Notes: generated by a model not told the origin, from the letters alone. A stretch of 11,253 nucleotides of DNA from CAG-791 sp045113775 (GCA_045113775.1 JBGUJH010000003.1:1-11253), one strand, 5' to 3'; shown: positions 1 to 7,972, counted from the first letter of the stretch. A program made the numbers and translations.

Positions 1-1407
1 GGAGAGCAGACGGAAGAATATGCCAGGACGAGAAGAATTCTGAATGCCTACTGCAACAGGATGAACGTTTCTCTGGTATACGTGATCAAGGTAGACCAGA
101 GTGACTATGAGAGCTTTGTCTCTGTTTTCAATGCCGTTGATAATTCTGTGGACAATTCCCATTACGAGGAGTGGGAGCTCGGGCATCCGCGTGAGACCAC
201 AAACGATGAGTACCGGGAAGCATACAGAGAAATATATGAAAATGAGTCTCCGTTCGAGATCATATACCGTCTTAATCCGGGGCAGGGTCTGCGCCCGCAT
301 ATCACTATGATCGTTCCGATCGATAATGATGAAGGGAAAGTATCCGCGCTGCTGTGTGTGCAGAGGCCGATCAGCGAACTGGCTTCAGTAATATTGAGCT
401 TTGTGTCATACATCATTATCGCATCTCTGGTCCTGGTTTTGGTCGTAGCTCAATTTGTGGTGCGTTTTTTAAGAAAATGGGTAGTCAAACCGATCAGGAA
501 GATCTCAATCGAAGCGACACGCTTCGCGAAGGAGAACACGAAGGGCGAGGAACTCGGAGACGTCAGCAAATTCGAGGAGATCTATAATCTCTCGCGCTCC
601 ATCGATAAGATGGAGACGGATATGGTCAACTATATCGACAATCTGACCACGGTCACAGCGGAGAGGGAGAGAATCGGGACAGAGCTGAATTTTGCCAAAC
701 AGATCCAGTACAGCTCCCTGCCGACCAAATTCCCGGCGTTTCCGGACAGGGAAGAATTCGATGTTTATGCCTATATGAAACCTGCCAAAGAGGTGGGCGG
801 CGACTTCTATAACTTCGTACTGGTCGATGACGACCATCTCGCCGTGTGGATCGGCGACGTCTCGGACAAGGGCGTGCCGGCCGCGCTGTTTATGATGTCG
901 ATCAATATCATGATCAATATCCGCACCTCCATGGGCGGGACACCTGCTGATATCATGGAGTTTGTGAACGACAATATCTGCGAGCACAACGGGGAGAACA
1001 TGTTTATCACGATCTGGCTGGGAATCCTTGAGATCTCTACAGGGCGGCTGACATTTGTCAACGCAGGACATGAAGACATGGCTGTTTACCGTGGGGGCGG
1101 TGAATTCGAGCTCTATAAGACCAAGCATAATATCGCCGTCGGAATACAATCGGGTATGGTCTACAAAGACTTTGAGATGCAGCTTGGTAAAGGTGACAAA
1201 ATATTCATCTACACGGACGGAGTTCCCGAAGCGACAGACCCTTATGACACACTATTTAACACAGACAGGATGATCAGCGCCCTGAATGAGCGTAAGGACG
1301 GGTCGCCGCAGGAATTCCTTGAGATCGTGTACACGCGGGTAAAGGAATTTGTGGGTGACAGAACGCAGTTTGATGATCTGACCATGGTCGGCCTGGAACT
1401 GAAATGA
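1..1407 (+). CDS. Membrane-bound RsbU/SpoIIE-type PP2C serine phosphatase, 5' end missing
   Basis: The frame is open from the first base, so the true start lies upstream; the ATG at 61 is internal. About 468 residues are visible. The first ~120 look like the end of an extracytoplasmic Cache-like sensor (the stretch HITMIVPIDNDEGKVSALL is typical of its last strands). One hydrophobic membrane helix follows at about 388-462, then a basic VVKPIRKIS segment and a HAMP-like linker (about 478-645), a short amphipathic helix, and the catalytic domain. PP2C motifs present are EVGGDFYN (near 790-813), IGDVSDKGVPAALF (850-891), NAGHEDM, YTDGVPEA (from 1210) and DDLTMVGL (from 1372); their acidic residues bind the Mn/Mg ions. 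Family members dephosphorylate anti-anti-sigma-type proteins in partner-switching pathways, so an extracellular signal probably controls the phosphatase. No STAS or anti-sigma partner gene is visible. Domain assignment is firm; sensor class and target are inferred. Confidence 0.93.
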   Translation, partial: GEQTEEYARTRRILNAYCNRMNVSLVYVIKVDQSDYESFVSVFNAVDNSVDNSHYEEWELGHPRETTNDEYREAYREIYENESPFEIIYRLNPGQGLRPHITMIVPIDNDEGKVSALLCVQRPISELASVILSFVSYIIIASLVLVLVVAQFVVRFLRKWVVKPIRKISIEATRFAKENTKGEELGDVSKFEEIYNLSRSIDKMETDMVNYIDNLTTVTAERERIGTELNFAKQIQYSSLPTKFPAFPDREEFDVYAYMKPAKEVGGDFYNFVLVDDDHLAVWIGDVSDKGVPAALFMMSINIMINIRTSMGGTPADIMEFVNDNICEHNGENMFITIWLGILEISTGRLTFVNAGHEDMAVYRGGGEFELYKTKHNIAVGIQSGMVYKDFEMQLGKGDKIFIYTDGVPEATDPYDTLFNTDRMISALNERKDGSPQEFLEIVYTRVKEFVGDRTQFDDLTMVGLELK

Positions 1408-1460
1408 GCCGGCAGCTTTCCCGGCATACTTTGCACCTTTGGACCTGAGAGGATGGAGCA

Positions 1461-4400
1461 ATGAAAAGACTTACTGCAGTACTGCTGGCAATCTCTTTGA
1501 CGATATCTGCGTGCGCGGCGCCTTCCGGCAGCAGTGTGGGCAGCGGGAGCGGCGCGGCATCCGGCGGACAGAGTCAGGCTGGTGAACAGAGTCAAGCCGG
1601 TGAACAGAGCCAGGCAGGCGGGCAGAGTCAGACAGAAAGCGGAGAGGGATTCGTAGCTGCGGGGGAGGACCGGGAGGAGACTGCCGGTGAACAGGCGCAG
1701 GACAGTACCACCGAAAGCTCTGCAGAAGGGGGAGCGCAGGCTGGCCTGGTGATCATAGAGGAGCGGGAAGGAAATTACAGGTCGGCTGCAGGCAAAAAGA
1801 AGTCGAAGGCCACGGATCCGGCGAACTCTGTGCTGAAGGCAGCTGAGGGGAGCGGGGAGAACACCCCGAAGGTCTCTCAGAAAAAAGACTATACGGTCAT
1901 GGTCTACATTGTGGGCTCCAATTTGGAGAGCCGCTATGGCAGCGCTACCAACGACATCGCGGAGATGAGGCAGGCGGGTCTTGACTACGATAAGACGAAC
2001 CTTCTGGTATATACGGGAGGAAGCAAAAGGTGGGTCAGTGACATTCCCAGCACCAGCAACAACGTGCTGGACCTGTCAAAGGACCCGGAGGAGAAAGACA
2101 GCAAGGAGAGGATCGTCGCCCATACGGATAAGAGCGCGAACATGGGAATCCCTCAGACGCTGTCTGAGTTTGTGAATTACTGCGCGGAGAATTATCCGGC
2201 GCAGCACTACGGATTGATCCTGTGGAACCACGGGGGCGGACCTCTGTGGGGATACGGGAGCGATGAGCTGTTTAAAAATGACAGCCTTCTCCTGGAAGAA
2301 CTGCGCAGCGCCATGGATGCGACCGTGTTCGGACAGGAGCAGGACGGACAGCAGCGCCTCAGGCTCGACTGGGTGGGATTTGACGCCTGCCTTATGGGAG
2401 GCCTGGAGAGCGCAAGGCTGTGGAAGAACTACGCCTATTACCTGGTGGGGTCGGAGGAGCTTGAGCCCGGCAGAGGCTGGGACTATACATTTCTGAGTGT
2501 TCTCAATGAGACCGGTGATCCGAAGGAAATAGTGAGTAGGATCGTGGACTCCTACGGCAGTTACTATGAGAAGAACCGGTCGCAATTCTTTAATCCCGAT
2601 GTGACGCTGTCGGCGCTGGACCTCTCGAAGACGGACGAGGTGGTCAGCGCGGCTGACGGACTCTTTGCCGCCATGAGGGCGGATATCGGAGAGGGAAAAT
2701 ACGCGCAGCTCAATCAGGCCAGGGGCAAAGCAAAGGCTTTTGGACTGAGCGCATCGGATTCCAAAGCAGAAGCATATGATCTGATCGACTTGCGGGACCT
2801 GGCTGCCAAGACCGGAGAGATGTATCCGGAGGAGAGCAGTAAGCTTCAGGCGGCAGTCGACGGGATGGTGATCGGCGCTGTCTCCAACGTTGAAGGGACG
2901 GGAGGCGTCTCTATTTATCTGCCCGGAGACAACCGGGAGCTTTATGAGGTGTCGCAGGAGCTGTACACGCCGGAGGATCTCCTCTCCGATGAGTACGGAG
3001 AGTTTGTGAACGCTTATACGGGAGAGTGGTTTGCCGGCATCGATGCGGACTGGACTCTGGCGGACCTGCAGAAAGGAAACGCTGAGTGGACGCTCGCGCT
3101 GACTCCCGAGCAGGCAAAATATGCCTCGGAGTGCAGCTATACTGTGCTGTTCAGGAACGGATGGGGAGACTACCAGATCGCGACCTGCAACACCAGGATA
3201 TATGCGGATGAAAACAATATTTTGCACGTGCCGCAGGACCCGCTTCTGCTGACGGCAGAGACGGACCTGCAGGAATCGGCCAGGCCATGGGCCTGCTACC
3301 AGATATCTGACAGTGAAGGCGAGAGTATTTATAAGACCGCCGGGACGATCCTGTCGAGCGGACACGAATTCAGCGGTTTTAACAAGAGCGTGGACGAGGA
3401 GGTCTCGATCTCTGTCAAAAACGTGACCGGCCAGAGGGACACGACAATTCAGGACGTCATCTCTGACTCGGGGGGAGTGTCCCTGAGCGGCAAGGGATCC
3501 GTGGACGTGTCGGGATACCGGTCTATCGTCGATACCGGCGGCGATACGATCTGCCCGGTCAGAGACGATAATGGTCAGATGAAGCCCTACACGGAATGGG
3601 AGTACAAGGGATATCTCTTCTACCAGCTGGCGATCGACGACTCCTTCCGGTTCTTCATGAAACCGGCGTCGGAATTTGAGGTCGACTGCATCTGCCAGGT
3701 GACTGTAAAAGATGTAAACGGAAATCTGCACGGGACGGACTTCGTGGAACTTGATCCGGAAAGAGAAGGAGAGAAGGCGGAGACAGAGACGGAGAAGGGC
3801 ACGCTGTATTTTGACATCAAAGAAGACCACGCGGAGCTCACGAAATACGAAGGGCAGGACACTTCGCTGACAGTGCCGGACAGCGTCTCGGGCAAGCCGG
3901 TGACGGTGGTCGGAAAGAGTGCTTTCTCAGGAAAGGACGCGCTTGAATCTGTGACATTGCCGGACAGTGTCACACAGATCGGAAAAAGCGCTTTCTACGA
4001 CACGGGAGGACTGCGGCAGATTATTTTGCCGGCACGGCTCGAATCGATAGGAATGGCTGCATTCCGTAAATCCGGCATCGAAGAGATTAAACTGCCGGCG
4101 GGACTTAAGAAGATCGGCAGAGCCGCGTTCATTTACAGTGGCCTTAAATCGGTAGAGATCCCGGATTCGGTGCGGGAGATCGGAGGGGCGCCTTTTGCGG
4201 GATGCAAAGCGCTGACAGAGATCAGTGTGAGCGGCGGCAATACCACCTATAAGTCCGTGGACGGCGTGCTCTATACAACGGACGGCAGAAGTCTGATCCA
4301 GTATCCGGCCGGGAAAGGCAGCGGAGAGTATACGGTCGAGGACGGCACGGAGGAGATCGGTTACGGCGCCTTCGCTCAGACGGGACTGGAAAAAGTAAAC

Positions 4401-6134
4401 TTACCGGAAACCCTGCTGACTATCGACAATGACGCTTTCTTCGAATGTTACGCGCTGACACAGCTGCAGCTTCCGGATTCCCTGCAGAGGATCGGGAGTA
4501 TGGCTTTCGGCAGAGACAGGGCGGAAGAAGAGCCCGTGAAAGGAAAGGCACATTTGGACAGTGTTCATATCGGGCCGCACGTCACTTCGATCGGCACGGA
4601 CGCTTTTACGGCGCTGGAGATCGAGGGCTTTGAAGTCGACGAGGCTAATGCTGTTTATGCGTCATCGGGCGGCTTTATCACGAACAAGGCCGGAGATACG
4701 ATCCAGACAGTGCCGACGGGCACAGGCGATTCGATCGTGATTCCCGAGGGAATCACCACGCTGCAGAGCGGATTGTTTACGACTTTCGACGAGAATATGG
4801 GATTTTATGTCCCGGACAGCGTGTTCCGATTCTCCGAGAGTGTATTTCCGAAAGGAAAAGAGACATCCAAGGAGACAGGGAAGCTTGAGGAAGTCTATCA
4901 CTGCACGCTGCACTGTTCTGAGGGCAGCGCTGCGTGGGAATACGCGGTAAAGTATGGCATTGCTCATGACAGCGTCACCGATCCCGGCGCGGAAAACTTT
5001 GAGACTGCCGAGGAAGACGGCGAGCACGGCAAATTCTATTACAGGGTATTCGGGGATCACGCTGAGCTCTATGCCTATAAAGAGGGCAAGGGAGAAGAGA
5101 CAGGGACGATGGAGATCCCCTCGTCCTATCAGGGACTTCCGGTGACCGCTCTGCGGTTTGATGAGGATGCAAAAGAGAAGAAGCTCAACTACAGCATCGG
5201 AGTTGTCAAAATAGTGATCCCGGAGACGGTAAAGGAGATCGATATCGATTTTCTTAAGGGTCATGCCTTCCTCGGCGAAATGGAGGTCTCTCCGGATAAT
5301 TCCGCCTTCAGCAGTACAGAAGGAGTTCTGTTTACGGCGGACACAAAGACGCTGGTCTGTTATCCGGTCTATAAGGAGGGCGACGCGTACACGATCCCGG
5401 ACGGAGTGGAGACGCTCGGAGACAAGGCTTTCTCACTTAACGGGAATATCGGAAAGGTGACTATGCCGCGTTCCCTGCGCGTGATCGGGAAGGAGAGCTT
5501 CGTAAGCTGCAGAAATCTGCGGGAAGCAGAGTTCAATAAAGGACTCAGAGAGATCGGCGACCAGGCCTTCATGTACACGGCGCTTGAAAATGTGCAGCTC
5601 CCCTCCTCAGTGGAGTGGATCGGGAGCGGTGCCTTCCTGCTGAATGATTATTTCGGGGAGATCGTGCTTCCCGAGAAGCTTAAGAAGATGGGATATGCCG
5701 CTTTCGAGGCGGATTTCGGCAAGACTTTCACACAGGAAGTCATCAGAATCCCGGCAAATCTTGAGATAGAACTGAGCTTCCTTGAGAGAGTTCTATTTGA
5801 GCGTTACGAGGTCGATCCGGACAGCAGCTTTTATAAGGAAGAAGAAGGGATCCTGATGAGCAGGGACGGAACGCAGCTGGTCTCCGTTCCGACACTTCGG
5901 GAAGGGGAACTGTATGTCCCCGAGGGCACTCTGGCCATAAATTATTACGCGCTTAACGGGTGCGACCTGATCACTGACATCTATCTGCCGGATTCCCTGC
6001 TCGATGTCGGCAATATCGGCGTCACGGACAGAGAGACAGGGGATTTCAAGTATGTGATCCACTGCCGCGAGGACTCGGAGGCAAGCAGGAAGCTGGATGC
6101 CAAAAAAGTGCCTTGGGAAGCGATCGAGAACTGA
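1461..6134 (+). CDS. Surface lipoprotein: clostripain-family (C11) protease domain plus BspA-like leucine-rich repeats
   Basis: 1557 residues. The N-terminus is a lipoprotein signal (MKRLTAVLLAISLTISAC) with lipobox I-S-A-C and lipidated Cys18, followed by a low-complexity Ser/Gly/Gln/Glu linker to about residue 140. The C11 domain starts near YTVMVYIVGSNLESR. It shows the catalytic dyad: His257 in LILWNHGGGPLWGYG and Cys310 in WVGFDACLMGGLESA. Residues ~520-775 are beta-rich and unassigned. From ~778 to the end are two blocks of LRR_5/BspA repeats of the form LPDSV-x-x-IG-x-x-AF, with four inserted hairpin units ending in a GVLY-type strand. Clostripain-like enzymes usually cut after Arg/Lys. 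BspA-type repeats bind host or bacterial surfaces, so a cell-anchored protease with a binding stalk is likely. AGAGGA at 1448-1453 gives a good ribosome binding site 7 bases before the ATG. The 53-base gap to the phosphatase gene suggests one transcript. Substrate and ligand are unknown. Confidence 0.92.
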   Translation: MKRLTAVLLAISLTISACAAPSGSSVGSGSGAASGGQSQAGEQSQAGEQSQAGGQSQTESGEGFVAAGEDREETAGEQAQDSTTESSAEGGAQAGLVIIEEREGNYRSAAGKKKSKATDPANSVLKAAEGSGENTPKVSQKKDYTVMVYIVGSNLESRYGSATNDIAEMRQAGLDYDKTNLLVYTGGSKRWVSDIPSTSNNVLDLSKDPEEKDSKERIVAHTDKSANMGIPQTLSEFVNYCAENYPAQHYGLILWNHGGGPLWGYGSDELFKNDSLLLEELRSAMDATVFGQEQDGQQRLRLDWVGFDACLMGGLESARLWKNYAYYLVGSEELEPGRGWDYTFLSVLNETGDPKEIVSRIVDSYGSYYEKNRSQFFNPDVTLSALDLSKTDEVVSAADGLFAAMRADIGEGKYAQLNQARGKAKAFGLSASDSKAEAYDLIDLRDLAAKTGEMYPEESSKLQAAVDGMVIGAVSNVEGTGGVSIYLPGDNRELYEVSQELYTPEDLLSDEYGEFVNAYTGEWFAGIDADWTLADLQKGNAEWTLALTPEQAKYASECSYTVLFRNGWGDYQIATCNTRIYADENNILHVPQDPLLLTAETDLQESARPWACYQISDSEGESIYKTAGTILSSGHEFSGFNKSVDEEVSISVKNVTGQRDTTIQDVISDSGGVSLSGKGSVDVSGYRSIVDTGGDTICPVRDDNGQMKPYTEWEYKGYLFYQLAIDDSFRFFMKPASEFEVDCICQVTVKDVNGNLHGTDFVELDPEREGEKAETETEKGTLYFDIKEDHAELTKYEGQDTSLTVPDSVSGKPVTVVGKSAFSGKDALESVTLPDSVTQIGKSAFYDTGGLRQIILPARLESIGMAAFRKSGIEEIKLPAGLKKIGRAAFIYSGLKSVEIPDSVREIGGAPFAGCKALTEISVSGGNTTYKSVDGVLYTTDGRSLIQYPAGKGSGEYTVEDGTEEIGYGAFAQTGLEKVNLPETLLTIDNDAFFECYALTQLQLPDSLQRIGSMAFGRDRAEEEPVKGKAHLDSVHIGPHVTSIGTDAFTALEIEGFEVDEANAVYASSGGFITNKAGDTIQTVPTGTGDSIVIPEGITTLQSGLFTTFDENMGFYVPDSVFRFSESVFPKGKETSKETGKLEEVYHCTLHCSEGSAAWEYAVKYGIAHDSVTDPGAENFETAEEDGEHGKFYYRVFGDHAELYAYKEGKGEETGTMEIPSSYQGLPVTALRFDEDAKEKKLNYSIGVVKIVIPETVKEIDIDFLKGHAFLGEMEVSPDNSAFSSTEGVLFTADTKTLVCYPVYKEGDAYTIPDGVETLGDKAFSLNGNIGKVTMPRSLRVIGKESFVSCRNLREAEFNKGLREIGDQAFMYTALENVQLPSSVEWIGSGAFLLNDYFGEIVLPEKLKKMGYAAFEADFGKTFTQEVIRIPANLEIELSFLERVLFERYEVDPDSSFYKEEEGILMSRDGTQLVSVPTLREGELYVPEGTLAINYYALNGCDLITDIYLPDSLLDVGNIGVTDRETGDFKYVIHCREDSEASRKLDAKKVPWEAIEN
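1569..1640 (+). repeat. Four 18-bp in-frame tandem repeats (QSQAGE-type hexapeptide)
   Basis: Codons 37-60 of the lipoprotein encode four successive hexapeptides: QSQAGE, QSQAGE, QSQAGG, QSQTES. The DNA copies are near-identical 18-mers, the last one most diverged. They sit just after the lipidated cysteine and probably act as a flexible spacer that lifts the protease off the membrane. The unit is a multiple of three, so gain or loss of copies would change linker length without a frameshift. Confidence 0.85.
3796..6130 (+). repeat. Two BspA-type LRR blocks in the lipoprotein, each with the same leader module
   Basis: Block 1 opens near 3796 with GTLYFDIKEDHAELTKY and block 2 near 5026 with GKFYYRVFGDHAELYAY. 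Both continue into a strand with PDSVSGKPVTVV or PSSYQGLPVTAL, then into LRR_5 repeats of about 22-24 residues (for example VTLPDSVTQIGKSAF, IKLPAGLKKIGRAAF, VQLPSSVEWIGSGAF). Four hairpin insertions have the pattern V-x5-[YF]-x-[SE]-x2-G-[VIF]-x-[YFTM]. They begin near 4221, 4630, 5281 and 5809, two per block. Block ends carry HC-x-E-x-S-A type segments (HCSEGSAAWEYA, HCREDSEASRKL). This looks like duplication of a whole domain, now diverged. The repeat family is firm; the duplication is inferred from reading the protein, not from an alignment. Confidence 0.75.
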
Positions 6135-6154
6135 CAGAATGCTAAAGACGGGGT

Positions 6155-6183
6155 TTGCAAATCCGAGGAGAGTTGAATATACT
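6155..6183 (+). promoter_or_regulatory. Candidate vegetative promoter for the suf operon
   Basis: TTGCAA at 6155-6160 (4 of 6 to TTGACA) and TATACT at 6178-6183 (5 of 6 to TATAAT) are separated by exactly 17 bases. They lie in the 93-base gap between the lipoprotein gene and sufC. The expected transcription start is about 6190, giving a leader of roughly 38 bases. This is a pattern match only. A perfect 8-bp palindrome, GGTGCACC, lies at 6188-6195 over the predicted start. No clear terminator for the upstream gene is visible in this gap, so some read-through from it is possible. Confidence 0.5.
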
Positions 6184-6213
6184 TGAAGGTGCACCACATT
6201 TAGATATGCAGCG

Positions 6214-6219
6214 AAGGAG
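6214..6219 (+). promoter_or_regulatory. sufC ribosome binding site
   Basis: AAGGAG lies 8 bases before the ATG at 6228 and supports that start codon. No better in-frame start lies nearby. Confidence 0.75.
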
Positions 6220-6227
6220 AATATAGA

Positions 6228-7040
6228 ATGCTGGAACTGAAAAATATCCGTTTTGACGTCCAGGAAGGGACAGAGGAGATCGGCATCATTCGTGACGTCA
6301 GCTTCACGATTCCGGACAACAAATTCGTTGTCGTCACCGGCCCTAACGGCGGCGGCAAATCCACATTGGCGAGACTCATCGCCGGTATTGAGAAACCCAC
6401 CGAGGGCACGATCCTGCTCGACGGCGAAGATATCACGCAGAAGTCCATAACGGACCGCGCGCGCATGGGCATCTCCTATGCCATGCAGCAGCCTGTCCGT
6501 TTCAAGGGCATCCAGGTCCTGGACCTGCTCCGGCTTGCGGCAGGCAAAAGAGTGACAGTCGCGGAAGCATGCCAGTACCTGTCAAGGGTCGGCCTCTGTG
6601 CCAAGGACTATATCATGCGCGAAGTGAACGCGAGTCTCTCCGGCGGTGAGCTCAAGAGAATTGAGATCGCTACGGTCCTCGCGCGCGGCACCAAGCTCTC
6701 CGTCTTCGACGAACCCGAGGCCGGCATCGACCTCTGGAGCTTCCAGAACCTGATCCAGGTCTTCGAGCAGATGAGAGATTCCATTAAGGACAGCTCTATT
6801 TTGATCATTTCCCACCAGGAGAGGATCCTGGAGATCGCGGACGAGATCATCGTTGTCGCGGACGGAATGATCGACCGCCAGGGTCCCCGAGATGAGATCC
6901 TTCCGTCCCTGATCGGAACGACCTCCGCAGTAGGCGTCTGCGTGCCCCTGGGCGGCAAGCCTGCCGCAGTGCCTCAGGTTCCCACGGACGAGAGCGGAAA
7001 CCCGATTCCCAAGAACCAGGCGAAAGGAGGAGAATGCTGA
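6228..7040 (+). CDS. sufC: SufC, Fe-S cluster assembly ABC ATPase
   Basis: 270 residues, slightly longer than the usual ~250. It is a soluble ABC ATPase with Walker A GPNGGGKST (residues 38-46, Lys44), signature LSGGELKR (137-144), Walker B ending VFDEPEAGID (Asp161, Glu162) and switch His196 in IISHQE. The GGGKST Walker A and FDEPEAGID are characteristic of the SufC group rather than of transport ATPases, and no membrane permease is adjacent. SufC binds SufB or SufD proteins and uses ATP to remodel the scaffold on which clusters are built. The extra length is a C-terminal tail of about 30 residues rich in Pro, Gly and Lys, ending GGEC. Its stop overlaps the next start (TGATG), so the two genes are translationally coupled. 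Codon choice favours C-ending codons more than the flanking genes do. Confidence 0.95.
   Translation: MLELKNIRFDVQEGTEEIGIIRDVSFTIPDNKFVVVTGPNGGGKSTLARLIAGIEKPTEGTILLDGEDITQKSITDRARMGISYAMQQPVRFKGIQVLDLLRLAAGKRVTVAEACQYLSRVGLCAKDYIMREVNASLSGGELKRIEIATVLARGTKLSVFDEPEAGIDLWSFQNLIQVFEQMRDSIKDSSILIISHQERILEIADEIIVVADGMIDRQGPRDEILPSLIGTTSAVGVCVPLGGKPAAVPQVPTDESGNPIPKNQAKGGEC
7023..7032 (+). promoter_or_regulatory. Ribosome binding site deciding the sufB start
   Basis: AAAGGAGGAG ends inside the sufC tail. Two in-frame ATGs follow, at 7034 and 7040. The GGAGG core is only 3 bases from the first but 9 from the second, so 7040 is preferred. It also produces the one-base stop/start overlap TGATG. Confidence 0.7.
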
Positions 7041-7972
7041 TGGAATTCAAGAAAATGGACGAGATCCAGAAGAGGATCCTCATGGAAGTGGCAGGCCTCC
7101 ACACAGTGCCTGAGGGAGCCTTTAATATCAGAAGCGACGGACAGCTCGCCGGACGCGCGAGCTCTGCCAACATCGAGATCGTCTCCAAAGAGAACGGCTC
7201 CGGAATTGATATTCACATCAAGCCCGGCACAAAGAATGAGAGCGTCCATATTCCCGTCATCATGAGCAAGAGCGGCCTGCATGACGTAGTTTACAATGAC
7301 TTCTATGTAGGTGAGGACTGCGACGTGGTCATCGTCGCCGGCTGCGGCATCAGCAACTGCGGTGGCATGGATTCCGAACACGACGGCATCCACCGCTTCT
7401 ATGTCGGAAAGAACGCCAAGGTCAAATATGTCGAGAAGCACTACGGCGAAGGCGACGGAACCGGAAAGAGGATCCTCAACCCGGTCACGGAAGTCTACAT
7501 GGAAGAGGGCAGCTACGTGGAAATGGAGATGGTCCAGATCAAGGGCGTCGACTCCACGGACAGGAGCACTGTCGCAAAAGTAGCGGCCGGCGCCAGCCTT
7601 GTCGTCAAGGAGAGACTGATGACACACGGCGAGCAGTATGCCGCGAGCGCATACCTCGTCGATCTCGACGGCGACGGCTCCAGCGCGGATATCGTTTCCC
7701 GTTCTGTGGCGAGAGACAAGTCCTATCAGAAGCTGGACCTTCGCGTGAACGGCAATGCAGCCTGCAATGGCCACACGGAGTGCGACTCCATCATCATGGA
7801 TGAAGGACGCATCCTTGCAGTGCCGCAGCTTGAGGCCAACTGCACGGACTCCGCGCTGATCCATGAGGCGGCCATCGGCAAGATCGCCGGCGACCAGCTG
7901 ATCAAACTCATGACCCTGGGCCTCACCGAAGCAGAGGCGGAGGAGCAGATCGTCAACGGATTCCTCAAGTAA
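7040..7972 (+). CDS. sufB: SufB/SufD-family Fe-S cluster scaffold protein (single-subunit, minimal SUF type)
   Basis: 310 residues from the preferred ATG; the alternative at 7034 adds two. This is shorter than E. coli SufB or SufD and contains little beyond the beta-helical SufBD core. Family features are GCGISNCGGMDSEHDGIHRF in the middle, and near the end HTECDSIIMDEGR, LIHEAAIGKI and the C-terminal LTEAEAEEQIVNGFLK. Cys248 of TECDS matches the position of the essential SufB cysteine, and His275 of IHEAA matches the functional SufD histidine, so one chain appears to carry both. With sufC alone beside it, this is the two-gene arrangement found in many archaea and anaerobic clostridia, where the protein probably works as a homodimer with two SufC. 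No cysteine desulfurase or U-type scaffold gene is near. It could equally be named sufD; orthology is not decided here. Confidence 0.88.
   Translation: MEFKKMDEIQKRILMEVAGLHTVPEGAFNIRSDGQLAGRASSANIEIVSKENGSGIDIHIKPGTKNESVHIPVIMSKSGLHDVVYNDFYVGEDCDVVIVAGCGISNCGGMDSEHDGIHRFYVGKNAKVKYVEKHYGEGDGTGKRILNPVTEVYMEEGSYVEMEMVQIKGVDSTDRSTVAKVAAGASLVVKERLMTHGEQYAASAYLVDLDGDGSSADIVSRSVARDKSYQKLDLRVNGNAACNGHTECDSIIMDEGRILAVPQLEANCTDSALIHEAAIGKIAGDQLIKLMTLGLTEAEAEEQIVNGFLK

Noticed and set aside
505..1149. 214-codon open frame on the minus strand
   Set aside because: Shadow of the PP2C catalytic domain, with no ribosome binding site or domain of its own.
1408..1425. Short GCCGG/CCGGC inverted repeat after the phosphatase gene, considered as a terminator
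   Set aside because: Only a 5-bp stem with an 8-base loop and no T-run; too weak to separate the two genes.
2076..3830. Long open frame of 584 codons on the minus strand
   Set aside because: It lies wholly inside the lipoprotein gene, whose protease motifs are clear. The translation is Arg/Leu/Val-rich with no recognisable domain, typical of the antisense of GC-rich coding DNA.
6292..6302. TGACGTCA palindrome at the start of sufC
   Set aside because: It lies inside coding sequence and is accounted for by the Arg-Asp-Val-Ser codons; nothing supports an operator.
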